From Rhodanobacter sp. C06 (GTDB lineage Bacteria > Pseudomonadota > Gammaproteobacteria > Xanthomonadales > Rhodanobacteraceae), in contig NZ_MUNP01000034.1 in the NCBI RefSeq assembly GCF_002001105.1, forward strand, positions 1-64,000: DNA of 64,000 nt. The letters run 5' to 3'. The translations under genes and the position numbers were made by a program. Positions 24,257 to 33,084 of the stretch are shown here, piece by piece. The stretch's first letter is position 1. The number at the start of each line of letters is the position of its first letter. The notes below the pieces were generated by a model. The model made no database searches and was not told the DNA's origin. It saw nothing but the letters and a program-made list of their open reading frames with translations.

Positions 24257-25741
24257 ATGCCGCCATCCTCCCACCGCCACGAGCTCTACACCGTTGCCCA
24301 GGTGCGTGCGATGGATCGTCGCGCGATCGAGGTGCTGGGCGTGCCAGGGTTCGAGTTGATGCGCCGTGCGGCCTGGGCGGCGTTGTCCAGCCTGCGCCGG
24401 CACTGGCCACAGGCGCGGCGCATCGCGGTGCATTGCGGACCGGGCAACAACGGCGGTGACGGTTTCCTGCTGGCGGCGCTGGCGCGCGAAGCCGGCTTGC
24501 ACGTGGACGTGCTGGCGCTTGGTGAGGCGTCTTCGGGCGATGCCGCGCTTGCCCGGCAGGCATGGACGAATGCCGGCGGCGGCGTGCAACTGTGGCAAGC
24601 GGGCGATACGTTGCCCGAAGCAGACGTGCATGTCGACGCGCTGTACGGCACCGGCCTGCGCCGTGCGCCGGAGCCGCCGGTCGCGGTGCTGATCGAGGCG
24701 ATCAACGCCAGCGGCGTGCCGACGCTGGCGCTGGATGTGCCTTCGGGGCTGGATGCCGACACCGGCCACGTGCCGGGTGCAGCGATCCGTGCTGCGGTCA
24801 CGACGAGTTTCATCGCCGCCAAGCGCGGGCTGCACACTGGTCGCGCGGCAGCATTCGTCGGCGTGCCGGAACTGGACGCGCTGGGCCTGCCCGAGTCGTT
24901 ATGGCAGGGCGAGCCGCCGGACGCGCAACTGCTGATCGCCACGAAGTTGCCGCCGCGTGCGCGCGACGCGCACAAGGGCGCCAACGGCCATGTGCTGGCG
25001 ATCGGCGGCGAGCACGGCATGGGCGGCGCGATCCGCCTGTGCGGCGAGGCCGCGTTGCGCGCGGGTGCCGGTCTGGTCAGCGTGGCCACGCGCAGCGAAC
25101 ACATCTTCGCCCTGAACGCGGCGCGGCCGGAATTGATGGCGCACGGGGTGGACGGCCCGCAGGCGCTGGAGCCGCTGCTGGCGCGCGCCAGCGTGCTCGC
25201 ACTCGGCCCCGGCCTCGGGCAAAGCGCGTGGAGCCACGCGCTATGGCTCACCGCGCTGGACGGCGGCAAGCCGCTGGTGCTCGACGCCGACGGACTCAAC
25301 CTGCTGGCGCGCGAGCCGCGCCGCTTCGCGCAGCCGACCGTGCTCACGCCGCATCCCGGCGAGGCGGCGCGCCTGCTCGGCGGCACCGTGGCCGACGTCG
25401 AGGCCGATCGCTACGCCGCGGCGCGCCTGCTGGCGGGACGCTACGACGCGGTGGTGGTGCTGAAAGGGAGCGGCAGCCTGATCGCCGATCCGGATGGACG
25501 TCTGGACGTCTGTCCGTGGGGCAACCCGGGCATGGCCACGGGCGGCATGGGCGACCTGCTCACCGGTGTCATCGCGGCGCTGCTGGCGCAGGGCTGCGAC
25601 GCGCCACAGGCGGCCCGCCTCGGCACGGGCTTGCACGCACGCGCCGGCGATCGCGCCGCGCGGCAGGGCGAGCGCGGCCTGCTCGCCGGCGATCTGCTGG
25701 CATCGCTGCGCGCACTGGGCAACGGACTCGACGATGACTGA
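24257..25741 (+). CDS. nnr: Bifunctional NAD(P)H-hydrate repair enzyme
   Basis: 494 residues. Residues 1-215 are the epimerase domain (MDRRAIEVLG, CGPGNNGGDGF, DALYGTGLRR, LDVPSGLDADTG). Residues about 225-494 are the ADP/ATP-dependent dehydratase domain (GANGHVLAIGGEHGMGGAIRL, LGPGLGQS, LDADGLNLL, TPHPGEAARLLG, TGGMGDLLTGVIAALLAQG). It repairs hydrated NADH and NADPH. It heads the order nnr-tsaE-amiC-mutL and overlaps tsaE by eight bases. Confidence 0.95.
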   Translation: MPPSSHRHELYTVAQVRAMDRRAIEVLGVPGFELMRRAAWAALSSLRRHWPQARRIAVHCGPGNNGGDGFLLAALAREAGLHVDVLALGEASSGDAALARQAWTNAGGGVQLWQAGDTLPEADVHVDALYGTGLRRAPEPPVAVLIEAINASGVPTLALDVPSGLDADTGHVPGAAIRAAVTTSFIAAKRGLHTGRAAAFVGVPELDALGLPESLWQGEPPDAQLLIATKLPPRARDAHKGANGHVLAIGGEHGMGGAIRLCGEAALRAGAGLVSVATRSEHIFALNAARPELMAHGVDGPQALEPLLARASVLALGPGLGQSAWSHALWLTALDGGKPLVLDADGLNLLAREPRRFAQPTVLTPHPGEAARLLGGTVADVEADRYAAARLLAGRYDAVVVLKGSGSLIADPDGRLDVCPWGNPGMATGGMGDLLTGVIAALLAQGCDAPQAARLGTGLHARAGDRAARQGERGLLAGDLLASLRALGNGLDDD

Positions 25742-26195
25742 ACACGTTTGGCGACTGGCCGACGAGGCCGCCACCCTCGCGTTGGGGCGCCGCTTTGCCA
25801 TGGCGCTGGACGGCGGCGGCATGGTGATCTACCTGCACGGCGAGCTGGGCGCGGGCAAGACCACCTTCGCCCGCGCGCTGCTGGGCGCGCTCGAGGTGGG
25901 CGAGCGCATCAAGAGCCCCACCTACAGCCTGATCGAGGGCTACGAGGCGCAGGGGCGGCCGGCTTGGCACCTGGACCTGTACCGCATCGCCGATCCGGGC
26001 GAGCTGGAGTGGCTGGGCCTGGATGCGTTGTCCGATCCGGCTGCGCTGGTGCTCGTGGAATGGCCCGAGCGCGGTCGCGGCGCCTTGCCCGCACCTGATC
26101 TCACCCTGCATCTGGCGTATGTCGATGGTGGCCGGCAGGCGCGGTTGCAGGCGCAGACCGGGCGTGGGCGTGACCTGCAGCAGCGCCTGCGCTGA
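25734..26195 (+). CDS. tsaE: tRNA t6A ATPase TsaE
   Basis: 153 residues. A P-loop ATPase: GELGAGKTTFAR is Walker A, SPTYSLIEGYE, HLDLYRI and LVEWPERG are family blocks. It works with TsaB and TsaD in making N6-threonylcarbamoyladenosine at position 37 of tRNAs. ATG 25734 lies inside the end of nnr, so translation is coupled. Length is normal. Confidence 0.95.
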   Translation: MTEHVWRLADEAATLALGRRFAMALDGGGMVIYLHGELGAGKTTFARALLGALEVGERIKSPTYSLIEGYEAQGRPAWHLDLYRIADPGELEWLGLDALSDPAALVLVEWPERGRGALPAPDLTLHLAYVDGGRQARLQAQTGRGRDLQQRLR

Positions 26196-26379
26196 GCCTT
26201 CACGGCAAGTCACTGTTTTTACCCGAAAAATGCTCGTGGCCTGGTGAGGGCCCGATGCTCTCGTGTGTACGCAGCAAACGCCACTTGCGATCCATAGCTA
26301 GATGCAGGCTGACGAATGATCTGCAGGTTATGGATATTCAAGGGAAAACTTCTTGCAATCCGCGGATGCCTGCGATTCA

Positions 26380-27912
26380 ATGCGCCTCATGCGGGGATAC
26401 CTGAACAGCTTGGGTGGGGTGCTTGTCGTCGCGCTGGCGTCTGCGCTGGCGCCAAGCGGCGTGCACGCGGCCGACGTGACGGCGGCGCGCGTCTGGGCCG
26501 ACGCCAGCCATACCCGGCTGGTGTTCGACCTCGATGGCAAGCCGGATTACCGCATCGATCGTCGGAACGACCAGGTGGTGGTGGACTTCGCGCGCGGCAA
26601 GCTCGCGGCGGGCTACACCGATCCCGCCGCGCAAGGCCTGTACCGCGGCATGAGCCAGGGCCGGCAGGGCGAGCGCCTGCAGCTCACCGCGAAGATGAGC
26701 GCCGGCAGCCAGGTGCGCAGCTTCGTGCTCCCGCCGAGCCAAGGCGACCACTACCGGCTGGTGCTGGACCTGCTGCCGGGCAGCGGGGCGGACAAGAGCG
26801 CCGCAACGCCGGTCGTCGCCGCGAAGCCGGCCACGGCGCCGGTCGCTGCGCCGCCGCTCACCGTCGCTACGGTGGGCGGGCGCCATGGCGGCAAGACCGT
26901 GGGCATGAGCCGCCAGATCACCCAGCAGGCTGCTGCGCTGCTGGACGGTCAGCGCAAGGTGGTCGTGTGCATCGATGCCGGCCATGGCGGCAAGGATCCG
27001 GGTTCGCACGGTCCGGACGGCACGCTGGAGAAGAACGTCACCCTCGCGGTGGCGCGCGACCTCGCGGCGCAGATCAACAAGCAGCCTGGCATGCAGGCCA
27101 TCCTCACCCGCGACGGTGATTACTTCATTCCGCTGGCACGCCGCTACCAGATCGCGCGCGAGCACGACGCCGACCTGTTCGTCTCCATCCACGCCGACGC
27201 CTTCACCAGCGGCGACGCGCGCGGTTCCTCGGTGTGGGTGTTGTCCTCGCGCGGCAAGAGTTCGGTGGCGGCGCGCATGCTGGCCGACCGCGAAAACAGT
27301 TCCGACCTGATCGGCGGCGTGTCGCTGGACGACAAGAGCGACGGCCTCGCCAAGGTGTTGCTGGACATGCAGCAGGGCTGGGCCGTGCAGGCCAGCGACA
27401 CGGTGGCCGGCAACGTGCTGAAGGCGCTGGGCGAGCTCGGTCCCACCCACCGCGGCTACGTGGAGCGCGCGAACTTCGTGGTGCTGCGTTCGCCCGACGT
27501 GCCCTCGATCCTGGTCGAGACCGCCTTCATCAGCAATCCGACCGAGGAGCGCAAGCTGCGCGATCCCGGCCACCAGAAGGCGCTGGCCGAAGCGGTGATG
27601 AGCGGCGTCAAGAGCTACTTCGAATCCACGCCGCCGCCGGGCACCTGGTTCGCGGCGCAGGCCGCGCGCCGCAACGGCACCGAGCTGGCCTCGGCCCGGA
27701 CGGGCCAGCCGGCGCCCACGACCGCGCTGGCCGACGACACGCCGGCCAGCGCCGACGCCAACGTGCGCGACCTGCATCGCGTGGGCGAGGGCGAGAGCCT
27801 GCGCAGCATCGCGCGCCAGTACGGCATCAGCATCGGCGCACTGAAGAGTGCGAACCACATCGACAGCAACGTGGTGCGCACCGGCACCGTGCTGGCGATA
27901 CCCGCCGGCTGA
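26380..27912 (+). CDS. amiC: N-acetylmuramoyl-L-alanine amidase, AMIN-amidase-LysM
   Basis: About 510 residues. Signal peptide (to VHAAD), N-terminal AMIN domain (VTAARVWADASHTRLVFDL, about 30-135), Pro/Ala linker, zinc amidase_3 domain (CIDAGHGGKDPGS; LEKNVTLAVA; LFVSIHADAF; SILVETAFISNP with the catalytic Glu) and C-terminal LysM (HRVGEGESLRSIARQYGIS). It cleaves peptidoglycan stem peptides during division. ATG 26380 or 26389 may be used; the gap from 26196 has no gene, only AT-richer sequence that may hold a promoter. The symbol could equally be amiB. Confidence 0.93.
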   Translation: MRLMRGYLNSLGGVLVVALASALAPSGVHAADVTAARVWADASHTRLVFDLDGKPDYRIDRRNDQVVVDFARGKLAAGYTDPAAQGLYRGMSQGRQGERLQLTAKMSAGSQVRSFVLPPSQGDHYRLVLDLLPGSGADKSAATPVVAAKPATAPVAAPPLTVATVGGRHGGKTVGMSRQITQQAAALLDGQRKVVVCIDAGHGGKDPGSHGPDGTLEKNVTLAVARDLAAQINKQPGMQAILTRDGDYFIPLARRYQIAREHDADLFVSIHADAFTSGDARGSSVWVLSSRGKSSVAARMLADRENSSDLIGGVSLDDKSDGLAKVLLDMQQGWAVQASDTVAGNVLKALGELGPTHRGYVERANFVVLRSPDVPSILVETAFISNPTEERKLRDPGHQKALAEAVMSGVKSYFESTPPPGTWFAAQAARRNGTELASARTGQPAPTTALADDTPASADANVRDLHRVGEGESLRSIARQYGISIGALKSANHIDSNVVRTGTVLAIPAG

Positions 27913-27945
27913 TCGCCGCCGCGCGGCGAGGCGACCGGCGCAACT

Positions 27946-27953
27946 GCTAAAGT
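27946..27953 (+). promoter_or_regulatory. Possible extended -10 for mutL
   Basis: GC-TAAAGT with TAAAGT at 27948-27953 preceded by TG at 27945-27946 ends six bases before ATG 27960, which would give a leaderless or nearly leaderless transcript. No -35 is seen. Confidence 0.35.
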
Positions 27954-27959
27954 TCGCGG

Positions 27960-29795
27960 ATGCCCGTCATCCGTCCGCTACCCCCCGAACTCATCAACCA
28001 GATCGCCGCCGGCGAGGTGATCGAACGCCCCTCGTCCGTGGTCAAGGAACTGGTGGAGAACAGCCTCGACGCCGGCGCCGCGCGCATCGAGGTGGACATC
28101 GAGCAGGGCGGCGCGCGGTTGATCCGCGTGCGCGACGACGGCGGCGGCATCGCGCCCGACGAGCTGCCGCTGGCGGTGGCCTCGCACGCCACCAGCAAGA
28201 TCGGCAGCTTCGACGACCTCGAACACGTGGCCAGCATGGGCTTCCGCGGCGAGGCGCTGGCGTCGGTGTCCTCGGTGGCGCGCTTCGCGCTCACCTCGCG
28301 CCAGCGCGATGCCGAGGCCGCGTTCCGCATCGAGGTGGACGGCGGCAAGCTGCAGGCCGCGCGCCCCGCGCAGCATCCGCCGGGCACCAGCGTGGAAGTG
28401 CGTGACCTGTTCTACAACGTGCCCGCGCGCAAGAAGTTCATGCGCGCCGAGCGCACCGAGTTCGCGCACATCGATGACCTTTTGAAGTCGCTGGCGCTGG
28501 CGCGCGGCTCGGTGGAGTTCCGGCTCAGCCACAACGGCAAGCCGGTGCGCATCTGGAAGGCCGCACGCGACGCGCAGGCGCAACTGGCGCGCGTGGCCGA
28601 GGTGCTGGGCGAGGATTTCCCCGCGCAGAGCCTGCGTGTAGACCACGCCGCCGCGGGCATGCGCCTGTCCGGTTGGGTGGGCCTGCCGACTGCCTCGCGC
28701 AGCCAGGCCGACCAGCAGTATTTCTACGTCAACGGTCGGCTGGTGCGCGACCGCGTGGTGGCGCATGCGGTGCGCCAGGCTTATGCCGACGTGCTGTTCC
28801 ACGGTCGCCATCCCGTCTTCGCGCTGTACCTCGAACTCGACCCGGCCGGCGTGGACGTCAACGTGCACCCGGCCAAGCACGAAGTGCGCTTCCGCGAGCA
28901 GCGGCTGGTGCATGATTTCCTGTTCCGCACCTTGCATGAGGCGCTGGCGCAGACGCGCGCGGGGCAGGTGGAGTCGCATGCGCAGGCCGACGATGGCCGA
29001 TTGCACATGAGCACCGCGGGCGCCGTGCATGCATCCGCGCCGGGCCTGCCGGCGGTCGCAGGCACTGCCGCGTGGCCCGTTCGTGCCGACCAGAGCCGGC
29101 TCGCGCTGGGCGTGCGCGACGAGCCGCTGGCGGACTACGCCGCGCTGCTGGGCGAGCCGCCGCGCATGGCCGCCGTCGCCGCGCCGATGCCGGCCGCCGA
29201 AGAAGGCGAGGCGCCGCCGCTGGGTTATGCGATCGCCCAGCTCAAGAGCATCTACATCCTCGCCGAGAATGCGCAGGGCTTGGTGCTGGTGGACATGCAC
29301 GCCGCGCACGAGCGCATCACCTACGAGAAGCTGAAATCCGGACGCACCTTGAGCAACCTGCGTTCGCAGCTGCTGTTGGTGCCGCTGAACCTCGCGGTGA
29401 GCGCGAAGGAGGCGGCCGCCGCCGAGGAACACGCCGAGGCGCTGGCCGACTGGGGCCTGGAGCTGTCGCGCAGCGGCCCGTCCGGCGTGGTGGTACGGCG
29501 CATCCCGGCCCTGCTCGAAGGCGCCGATGTGGCCCAGCTCACCCGCGACGTGCTGGCGGAACTCGCCCAGCACGGCAGCTCGCGCCGGTTGCAGGAGTTG
29601 GAGAACGAGCTGCTCTCGACGATGGCCTGCCATGGTTCGGTGCGTGCGGGACGGCGCCTCACGATTCCCGAGATGAACGCGTTGCTGCGCGAGATGGAAG
29701 CCACCGAGCGCTCCGGCCAGTGCAACCACGGGCGGCCCACGTGGACGCAGTTGAGCCTGTCGGAACTGGACAGACTGTTCATGCGGGGGCGTTAG
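27960..29795 (+). CDS. mutL: DNA mismatch repair protein MutL
   Basis: 611 residues. N-terminal GHKL ATPase: [49 protein letters not shown], and [12 protein letters not shown] Pro/Ala linker (about 330-420) precedes the C-terminal dimerisation domain. As in E. coli-type MutL, no endonuclease DQHA(X)2E(X)4E motif is seen ([15 protein letters not shown] lies near that place but is a different form). Couples MutS to strand removal. The usual next genes miaA-hfq are not here. Confidence 0.95.
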   Translation: MPVIRPLPPELINQIAAGEVIERPSSVVKELVENSLDAGAARIEVDIEQGGARLIRVRDDGGGIAPDELPLAVASHATSKIGSFDDLEHVASMGFRGEALASVSSVARFALTSRQRDAEAAFRIEVDGGKLQAARPAQHPPGTSVEVRDLFYNVPARKKFMRAERTEFAHIDDLLKSLALARGSVEFRLSHNGKPVRIWKAARDAQAQLARVAEVLGEDFPAQSLRVDHAAAGMRLSGWVGLPTASRSQADQQYFYVNGRLVRDRVVAHAVRQAYADVLFHGRHPVFALYLELDPAGVDVNVHPAKHEVRFREQRLVHDFLFRTLHEALAQTRAGQVESHAQADDGRLHMSTAGAVHASAPGLPAVAGTAAWPVRADQSRLALGVRDEPLADYAALLGEPPRMAAVAAPMPAAEEGEAPPLGYAIAQLKSIYILAENAQGLVLVDMHAAHERITYEKLKSGRTLSNLRSQLLLVPLNLAVSAKEAAAAEEHAEALADWGLELSRSGPSGVVVRRIPALLEGADVAQLTRDVLAELAQHGSSRRLQELENELLSTMACHGSVRAGRRLTIPEMNALLREMEATERSGQCNHGRPTWTQLSLSELDRLFMRGR

Positions 29796-29800
29796 GATAC

Positions 29801-29978
29801 TGCTCGTCATCCCAGCGAAGGCTGGACAAGCGCTTCGCGCGCAGAACACCCGAAGGGCGGCCCCGGAGGGCGGCCCCGAAGGGGCGAGCGAAGCGAGTCA
29901 TCCAGCGCCTTTGCTGTGGTGTTGCAAGCAAAGGCGCTGGATTCCGGATATCGCTTCGCGATTTCGGTATGACGAGCA
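29801..29978. repeat. 178-bp composite element with terminal inverted repeats
   Basis: Perfect 10-bp ends TGCTCGTCAT (29801-29810) and ATGACGAGCA (29969-29978). Inside lie a tandem GGGCGGCCCCG-type repeat (about 29854-29880) and a 15-bp hairpin TCCAGCGCCTTTGCT (29901-29915) / AGCAAAGGCGCTGGA (29927-29941). It encodes nothing recognisable. It looks like a non-autonomous mobile or REPIN-like unit, related by its ends to 35892-35977. Confidence 0.7.
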
Positions 29979-30043
29979 AGGCGCTTGTTCATTCGATATT
30001 TGGCCGTCCATACTCGGCCCTTCCATTGCCGCGGATCGTCCCC

Positions 30044-30961
30044 ATGTCGCGAGTCGCCGCTTTCCTGTTCGCCCTGATTTCCGGAGTCGCCGCCGTGTCT
30101 GCCGCCGAAACCCCGACCTACACCCACGAGATCGAGCAGTGGCGCGCCACCCGCGTGGCGAAGCTCACCGCGCCGGACGGTTGGCTCAGCCTGATCGGTC
30201 TGGAATGGCTGCACGAAGGCGCGAACCGCGTGGGCAGCGCGGCCGACAACGACATCGTGCTGAAGGCTGGCCCGGCACACCTGGGCACGGTGACGCTGGC
30301 GGCGGATGGTACGTTGCGCATCGCGCTGGACAAGGACAGCGGCGCCACCGTCGACGGCAAGCTCGTCGCCGAAGCCGTGCTGGTGGACGACATGCATGTC
30401 GTCGACGGTGCCGCGCCCACCGCGGTGCACTTCGGCAACGCGAGCTTCTACGTGATCGATCGCGACAACCGCAGGGCGCTGCGCGTGAAGGACGGCGATG
30501 CGGAAGCGCGCCGCGATTTCGTCGGCATCGACTACTTCCCGATCGACCCGTCCTGGCGCATCGAGGCCGACTGGGTGCCGTTCGTGCCCGCGCATGACCT
30601 GGAAATAGGCACCGCCATCGGCACCATCGACAAGGTAAGCGTGCCCGGCAAGGCGGTGTTCCAGCGCGACGGCCACACGTTCGAGCTGCTGCCCTACCAG
30701 GAGGAGCCGGGCGGCGAACTGTTCTTCGTGCTGGCCGACCAGACCTCGGGCAAGCAGACCTACGGCGCTGCGCGTTTCCTCTATGCGGCGCTGCCTGCCG
30801 GTGGCCTGGCCAAGCCGGGCAAGCTGGTGCTGGATTTCAACAAGGCCTACAACCCGCCGTGCGCGTTCACGCCGTTCGCCACCTGTCCGTTGGCGCCGCC
30901 GGAGAATCGGCTCGATATCGCGGTGACGGCGGGCGAGAAAAAGTACGCCAGCGGGCACTGA
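30044..30961 (+). CDS. DUF1684 family exported protein
   Basis: 305 residues with a signal peptide (1-22, VSA/AET). The blocks TAPDGWLSLIGLEWLHEGANRVGS, FYVIDRDNRRALRVKD, YFPIDPSWRIEADWVP and DFNKAYNPPCAFTPFATCPLAPPENRLDIAV (last shown in parts: FNKAYNPPCAF, ATCPLAPPENRL) are typical of DUF1684. The function is unknown. ATG 30044 is used; the frame is open far upstream but only this part has export and family features. Confidence 0.88.
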   Translation: MSRVAAFLFALISGVAAVSAAETPTYTHEIEQWRATRVAKLTAPDGWLSLIGLEWLHEGANRVGSAADNDIVLKAGPAHLGTVTLAADGTLRIALDKDSGATVDGKLVAEAVLVDDMHVVDGAAPTAVHFGNASFYVIDRDNRRALRVKDGDAEARRDFVGIDYFPIDPSWRIEADWVPFVPAHDLEIGTAIGTIDKVSVPGKAVFQRDGHTFELLPYQEEPGGELFFVLADQTSGKQTYGAARFLYAALPAGGLAKPGKLVLDFNKAYNPPCAFTPFATCPLAPPENRLDIAVTAGEKKYASGH

Positions 30962-31035
30962 TCGCTGCGTCTCGCAGCGGCCAGGATCAAGCACGAGGAT
31001 CGCTGCGTCTCGCAGCGATCAAAATCAAGCACGAG
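30960..31035. repeat. Tandem pair of 38-bp repeats
   Basis: Units 30960-30997 and 30998-31035 differ at only a few positions. Each carries the small hairpin CGCTGCG / CGCAGCG and ends in ATCAAGCACGAG. They follow the TGA of the DUF1684 gene and overlap it slightly. Confidence 0.8.
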
Positions 31036-31038
31036 TCC

Positions 31039-31094
31039 GTGGGTCGGGATTCATCCCGACTGCCTTGGATATGTCGGGCTGAAGCCCGACCTAC
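31039..31094. repeat. REP pair, GTGGGTCGGG type
   Basis: GTGGGTCGGGATTCATCCCG (from 31039) and GTCGGGCTGAAGCCCGAC followed by CTAC at 31094, each a hairpin, in opposite orientation about 12 bp apart. This is another REP variant of the GTAGG...CTAC design. It lies between two convergent genes. Confidence 0.8.
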
Positions 31095-31123
31095 GTCTGG
31101 CAATCGCGCGACACAGGGAGCGG

Positions 31124-31906
31124 TCAGGCACCCTTGAACGCCGCCTTGCGCTTCTCCAGGAACGCGCCGGTGCCTTCGCGCATGTCTTCGGTGGAGAACA
31201 TCAGCGCAAAGCCTTGCGTCTCGAATTCCAGGCCTTGGTCCAGCGAAGCCTCGCCGCCTTGCAGTACCGCGTCGAGGATGCCGGCAGCGGCCAGCGGCGC
31301 CGCGGCGGCGAGCTGGTCGGCCAGTGCGGCCACCGTCTCGTCCAGCGCCTCGGGCGCCACCACGCGGTTGACGATGCCGAGTTCATGCGCGCGCTGCGCG
31401 TTGATGGTCGCGCCGGTGAGGCACAGTTCCAGCGCTGCGCTGCGGCCGGCGAGGCGCAGCAGGCGCTGGGTGCCGCCGAAGCCGGGGATCAGGCCGAGGT
31501 TGATCTCGGGCTGACCGAACTTCGCCTTCTCGCTGGCCACGCGCAGGTGGCAGGCCATCGCCAGTTCCATGCCGCCGCCCAGCGCGAAGCCCGGGATGCG
31601 CGCGATCACCGGCTTGCCGAGGCGTTCGATGCTCGTCATCAGGCGCTGGCCGGCGCGCGAGAAACCCTGCGCCTGCACCGGCGTGTAGCCGTTCATCTCG
31701 GCGATGTCGGCACCGGCCACGAAGGCCTTCTCGCCCGCGCCGGTCAGCACCACCGTGCGCACGGCATCGTCCTGTGAGGCCTGGGCGAAGGCGATCGTCA
31801 GCTCGTTGAGCGTGTCGCGGTTCAGCGCGTTGAGCTTGTCGGGGCGGTTCACCGTGATGGTGCGCACCGCGCCGCGGTTGGCGATCTCGAGGTTGCGATA
31901 GGCCAT
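31124..31906 (-). CDS. Enoyl-CoA hydratase/isomerase family protein
   Basis: 260 residues of the crotonase fold. NRPDKLNALNRDTL, AFVAGADIAEMNG (oxyanion-hole block 1) and ALGGGMELAMACHLRVAS (block 2), with the catalytic-type Glu region at FGQPEINLGLIPGFGGTQRL. Such enzymes hydrate short-chain enoyl-CoA in fatty acid or amino acid breakdown. MAYRNLEI from ATG 31906 is the start chosen. The flanking genes give no pathway hint. Confidence 0.9.
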   Translation of the reverse strand: MAYRNLEIANRGAVRTITVNRPDKLNALNRDTLNELTIAFAQASQDDAVRTVVLTGAGEKAFVAGADIAEMNGYTPVQAQGFSRAGQRLMTSIERLGKPVIARIPGFALGGGMELAMACHLRVASEKAKFGQPEINLGLIPGFGGTQRLLRLAGRSAALELCLTGATINAQRAHELGIVNRVVAPEALDETVAALADQLAAAAPLAAAGILDAVLQGGEASLDQGLEFETQGFALMFSTEDMREGTGAFLEKRKAAFKGA

Positions 31907-32067
31907 GCTGGAAACTCCGACTATCTCGAAACGCGCATGGTAACAGCGGGAACCTTTGCCGCCCCCGGGTTTCTCATGCCACGGACGCTGCACGCGGTAC
32001 ACGAAACGCTTACGATGGGGCGTCCCGGAGCGGCCGCGGCGTGCGGCGAGGCGAGATGGAGAACGGC

Positions 32068-32808
32068 ATGACACGACTGCGTTGGCTGCTGCCCTGCCTG
32101 TTGCTGGTCGGCGCGGCCCATGCGCAGACCCGTCCGCCGCCGGCTCCGGTGAAGTTGGACAAGGGCAAGCTCTCCTACGCGATCGGCTACCAGATCGGCA
32201 GCCAGTTCGTCGATGGCCGCAACCAGGCCGGCATCCCGGAGATCGACATCGCCACCCTGCAGAAGGCGATCCAGGACGCCTACAACAAGCGCCCGCCCAC
32301 GGTGTCAATGCAGGCGATGCACCAGCAGCTGAACGCGTTCAACCAGCAACTGCGCACCGACGCGCAAGCCGAGTTCGCGCAGCTCGCGGAAGCGAACGCG
32401 CGCAAGAGCGCCGCATTCATGGCGCGCAACGCCAAGCAGCCCGGCGTGACCCAGTTGCCTTCCGGCATCCAGTATTCGGTGATGAAGAAGGGCGATGGCA
32501 CGGTCCATCCCACGGTCACCAGCACGGTGGTGGTGAACTACCGCGGCATGCTGGTGGACGGTACCGAGTTCGATAGCACCTGGGCGCACGGCGCGCCGGT
32601 GAGCTTCACCGTGGACCGGGTGATCCCGGGCTGGCGCGACGTGATCCCGCGCATGCGCGTGGGCGATCGCTGGAAGGTGGTGATCCCGCCACAGCTGGCT
32701 TACGGCAAGGAAGGCGCGCTGCCGCGCATCGGCCCCAACGAGGCGCTGGTGTTCGAGATCGAGCTGCTGGCGATCAAGCCGCCGGCGCCGGAGCAGGACT
32801 CGCGCTGA
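32068..32808 (+). CDS. Mip-like FKBP peptidyl-prolyl isomerase
   Basis: 246 residues. Signal peptide (MTRLRWLLPCLLLVGAAHA), an N-terminal helical dimerisation domain (LSYAIGYQIGSQF through the Gln-rich helix), then an FKBP domain (VVVNYRGMLVDGTEFDST, VIPGWRDVIPRMRVGDRW, PPQLAYGKEG). Works on proline bonds in the periplasm or outer membrane. ATG 32068 has GGAG upstream; ATG 32056 is an alternative. It is a second FKBP besides that at 6284. Confidence 0.9.
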   Translation: MTRLRWLLPCLLLVGAAHAQTRPPPAPVKLDKGKLSYAIGYQIGSQFVDGRNQAGIPEIDIATLQKAIQDAYNKRPPTVSMQAMHQQLNAFNQQLRTDAQAEFAQLAEANARKSAAFMARNAKQPGVTQLPSGIQYSVMKKGDGTVHPTVTSTVVVNYRGMLVDGTEFDSTWAHGAPVSFTVDRVIPGWRDVIPRMRVGDRWKVVIPPQLAYGKEGALPRIGPNEALVFEIELLAIKPPAPEQDSR

Positions 32809-32830
32809 GCACGCGCGACCCTGCTGCAAT

Positions 32831-32879
32831 GAGTCTGTTCGATATCCCCGCAGGCCATGCGGGGATGTCGAACAGACTC
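32831..32879 (+). promoter_or_regulatory. Near-perfect 22-bp hairpin before DUF1289 gene
   Basis: Left arm 32831-32852 pairs with right arm 32858-32879 around GGCCA with one G-T wobble. The right arm contains GGGATGTCGAAC (32862-32873), which is repeated exactly at the start codon of the next gene (32890-32901), so the left arm could pair with either. No T run follows, so it is not a classical terminator. Confidence 0.6.
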
Positions 32880-32892
32880 TAGAATGGCAGGG

Positions 32893-33084
32893 ATGTCGAA
32901 CGAACCTCCCTCCGCACCGTCATCCCCGGCCACGCCTTGCATCGGCACCTGCCGGCTGGACTCCAAGGGCTACTGCATCGGTTGCCGCCGCACGATCGAG
33001 GAGATCGGTCGCTGGCGTGGCATGAGCGAGGCGGAGCGCTTGCGCGTGATGCGCGAGGTGTTGCCCACGCGCGTTCCATCATGA
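32893..33084 (+). CDS. DUF1289 family Cys-rich small protein
   Basis: 63 residues. PCIGTCRLDSKGYCIGCRRTIEEIGRW is the DUF1289 core (seen as PCIGTCRLD and YCIGCRRTIEEI), with four Cys spaced like a metal site, followed by a short helix (SEAERLRVM). Role unknown. ATG 32893 is chosen; ATG 32884 is three codons upstream. TAGAAT (32880-32885) is a fair -10 that would give a leaderless start at 32893. It overlaps the NUDIX gene by ATGA. Confidence 0.85.
   Translation: MSNEPPSAPSSPATPCIGTCRLDSKGYCIGCRRTIEEIGRWRGMSEAERLRVMREVLPTRVPS

Noticed and set aside
30960-31094. Possible CRISPR array
   Set aside because: Only two tandem 38-bp units with no spacers between them and no cas genes nearby; the rest is a REP pair.
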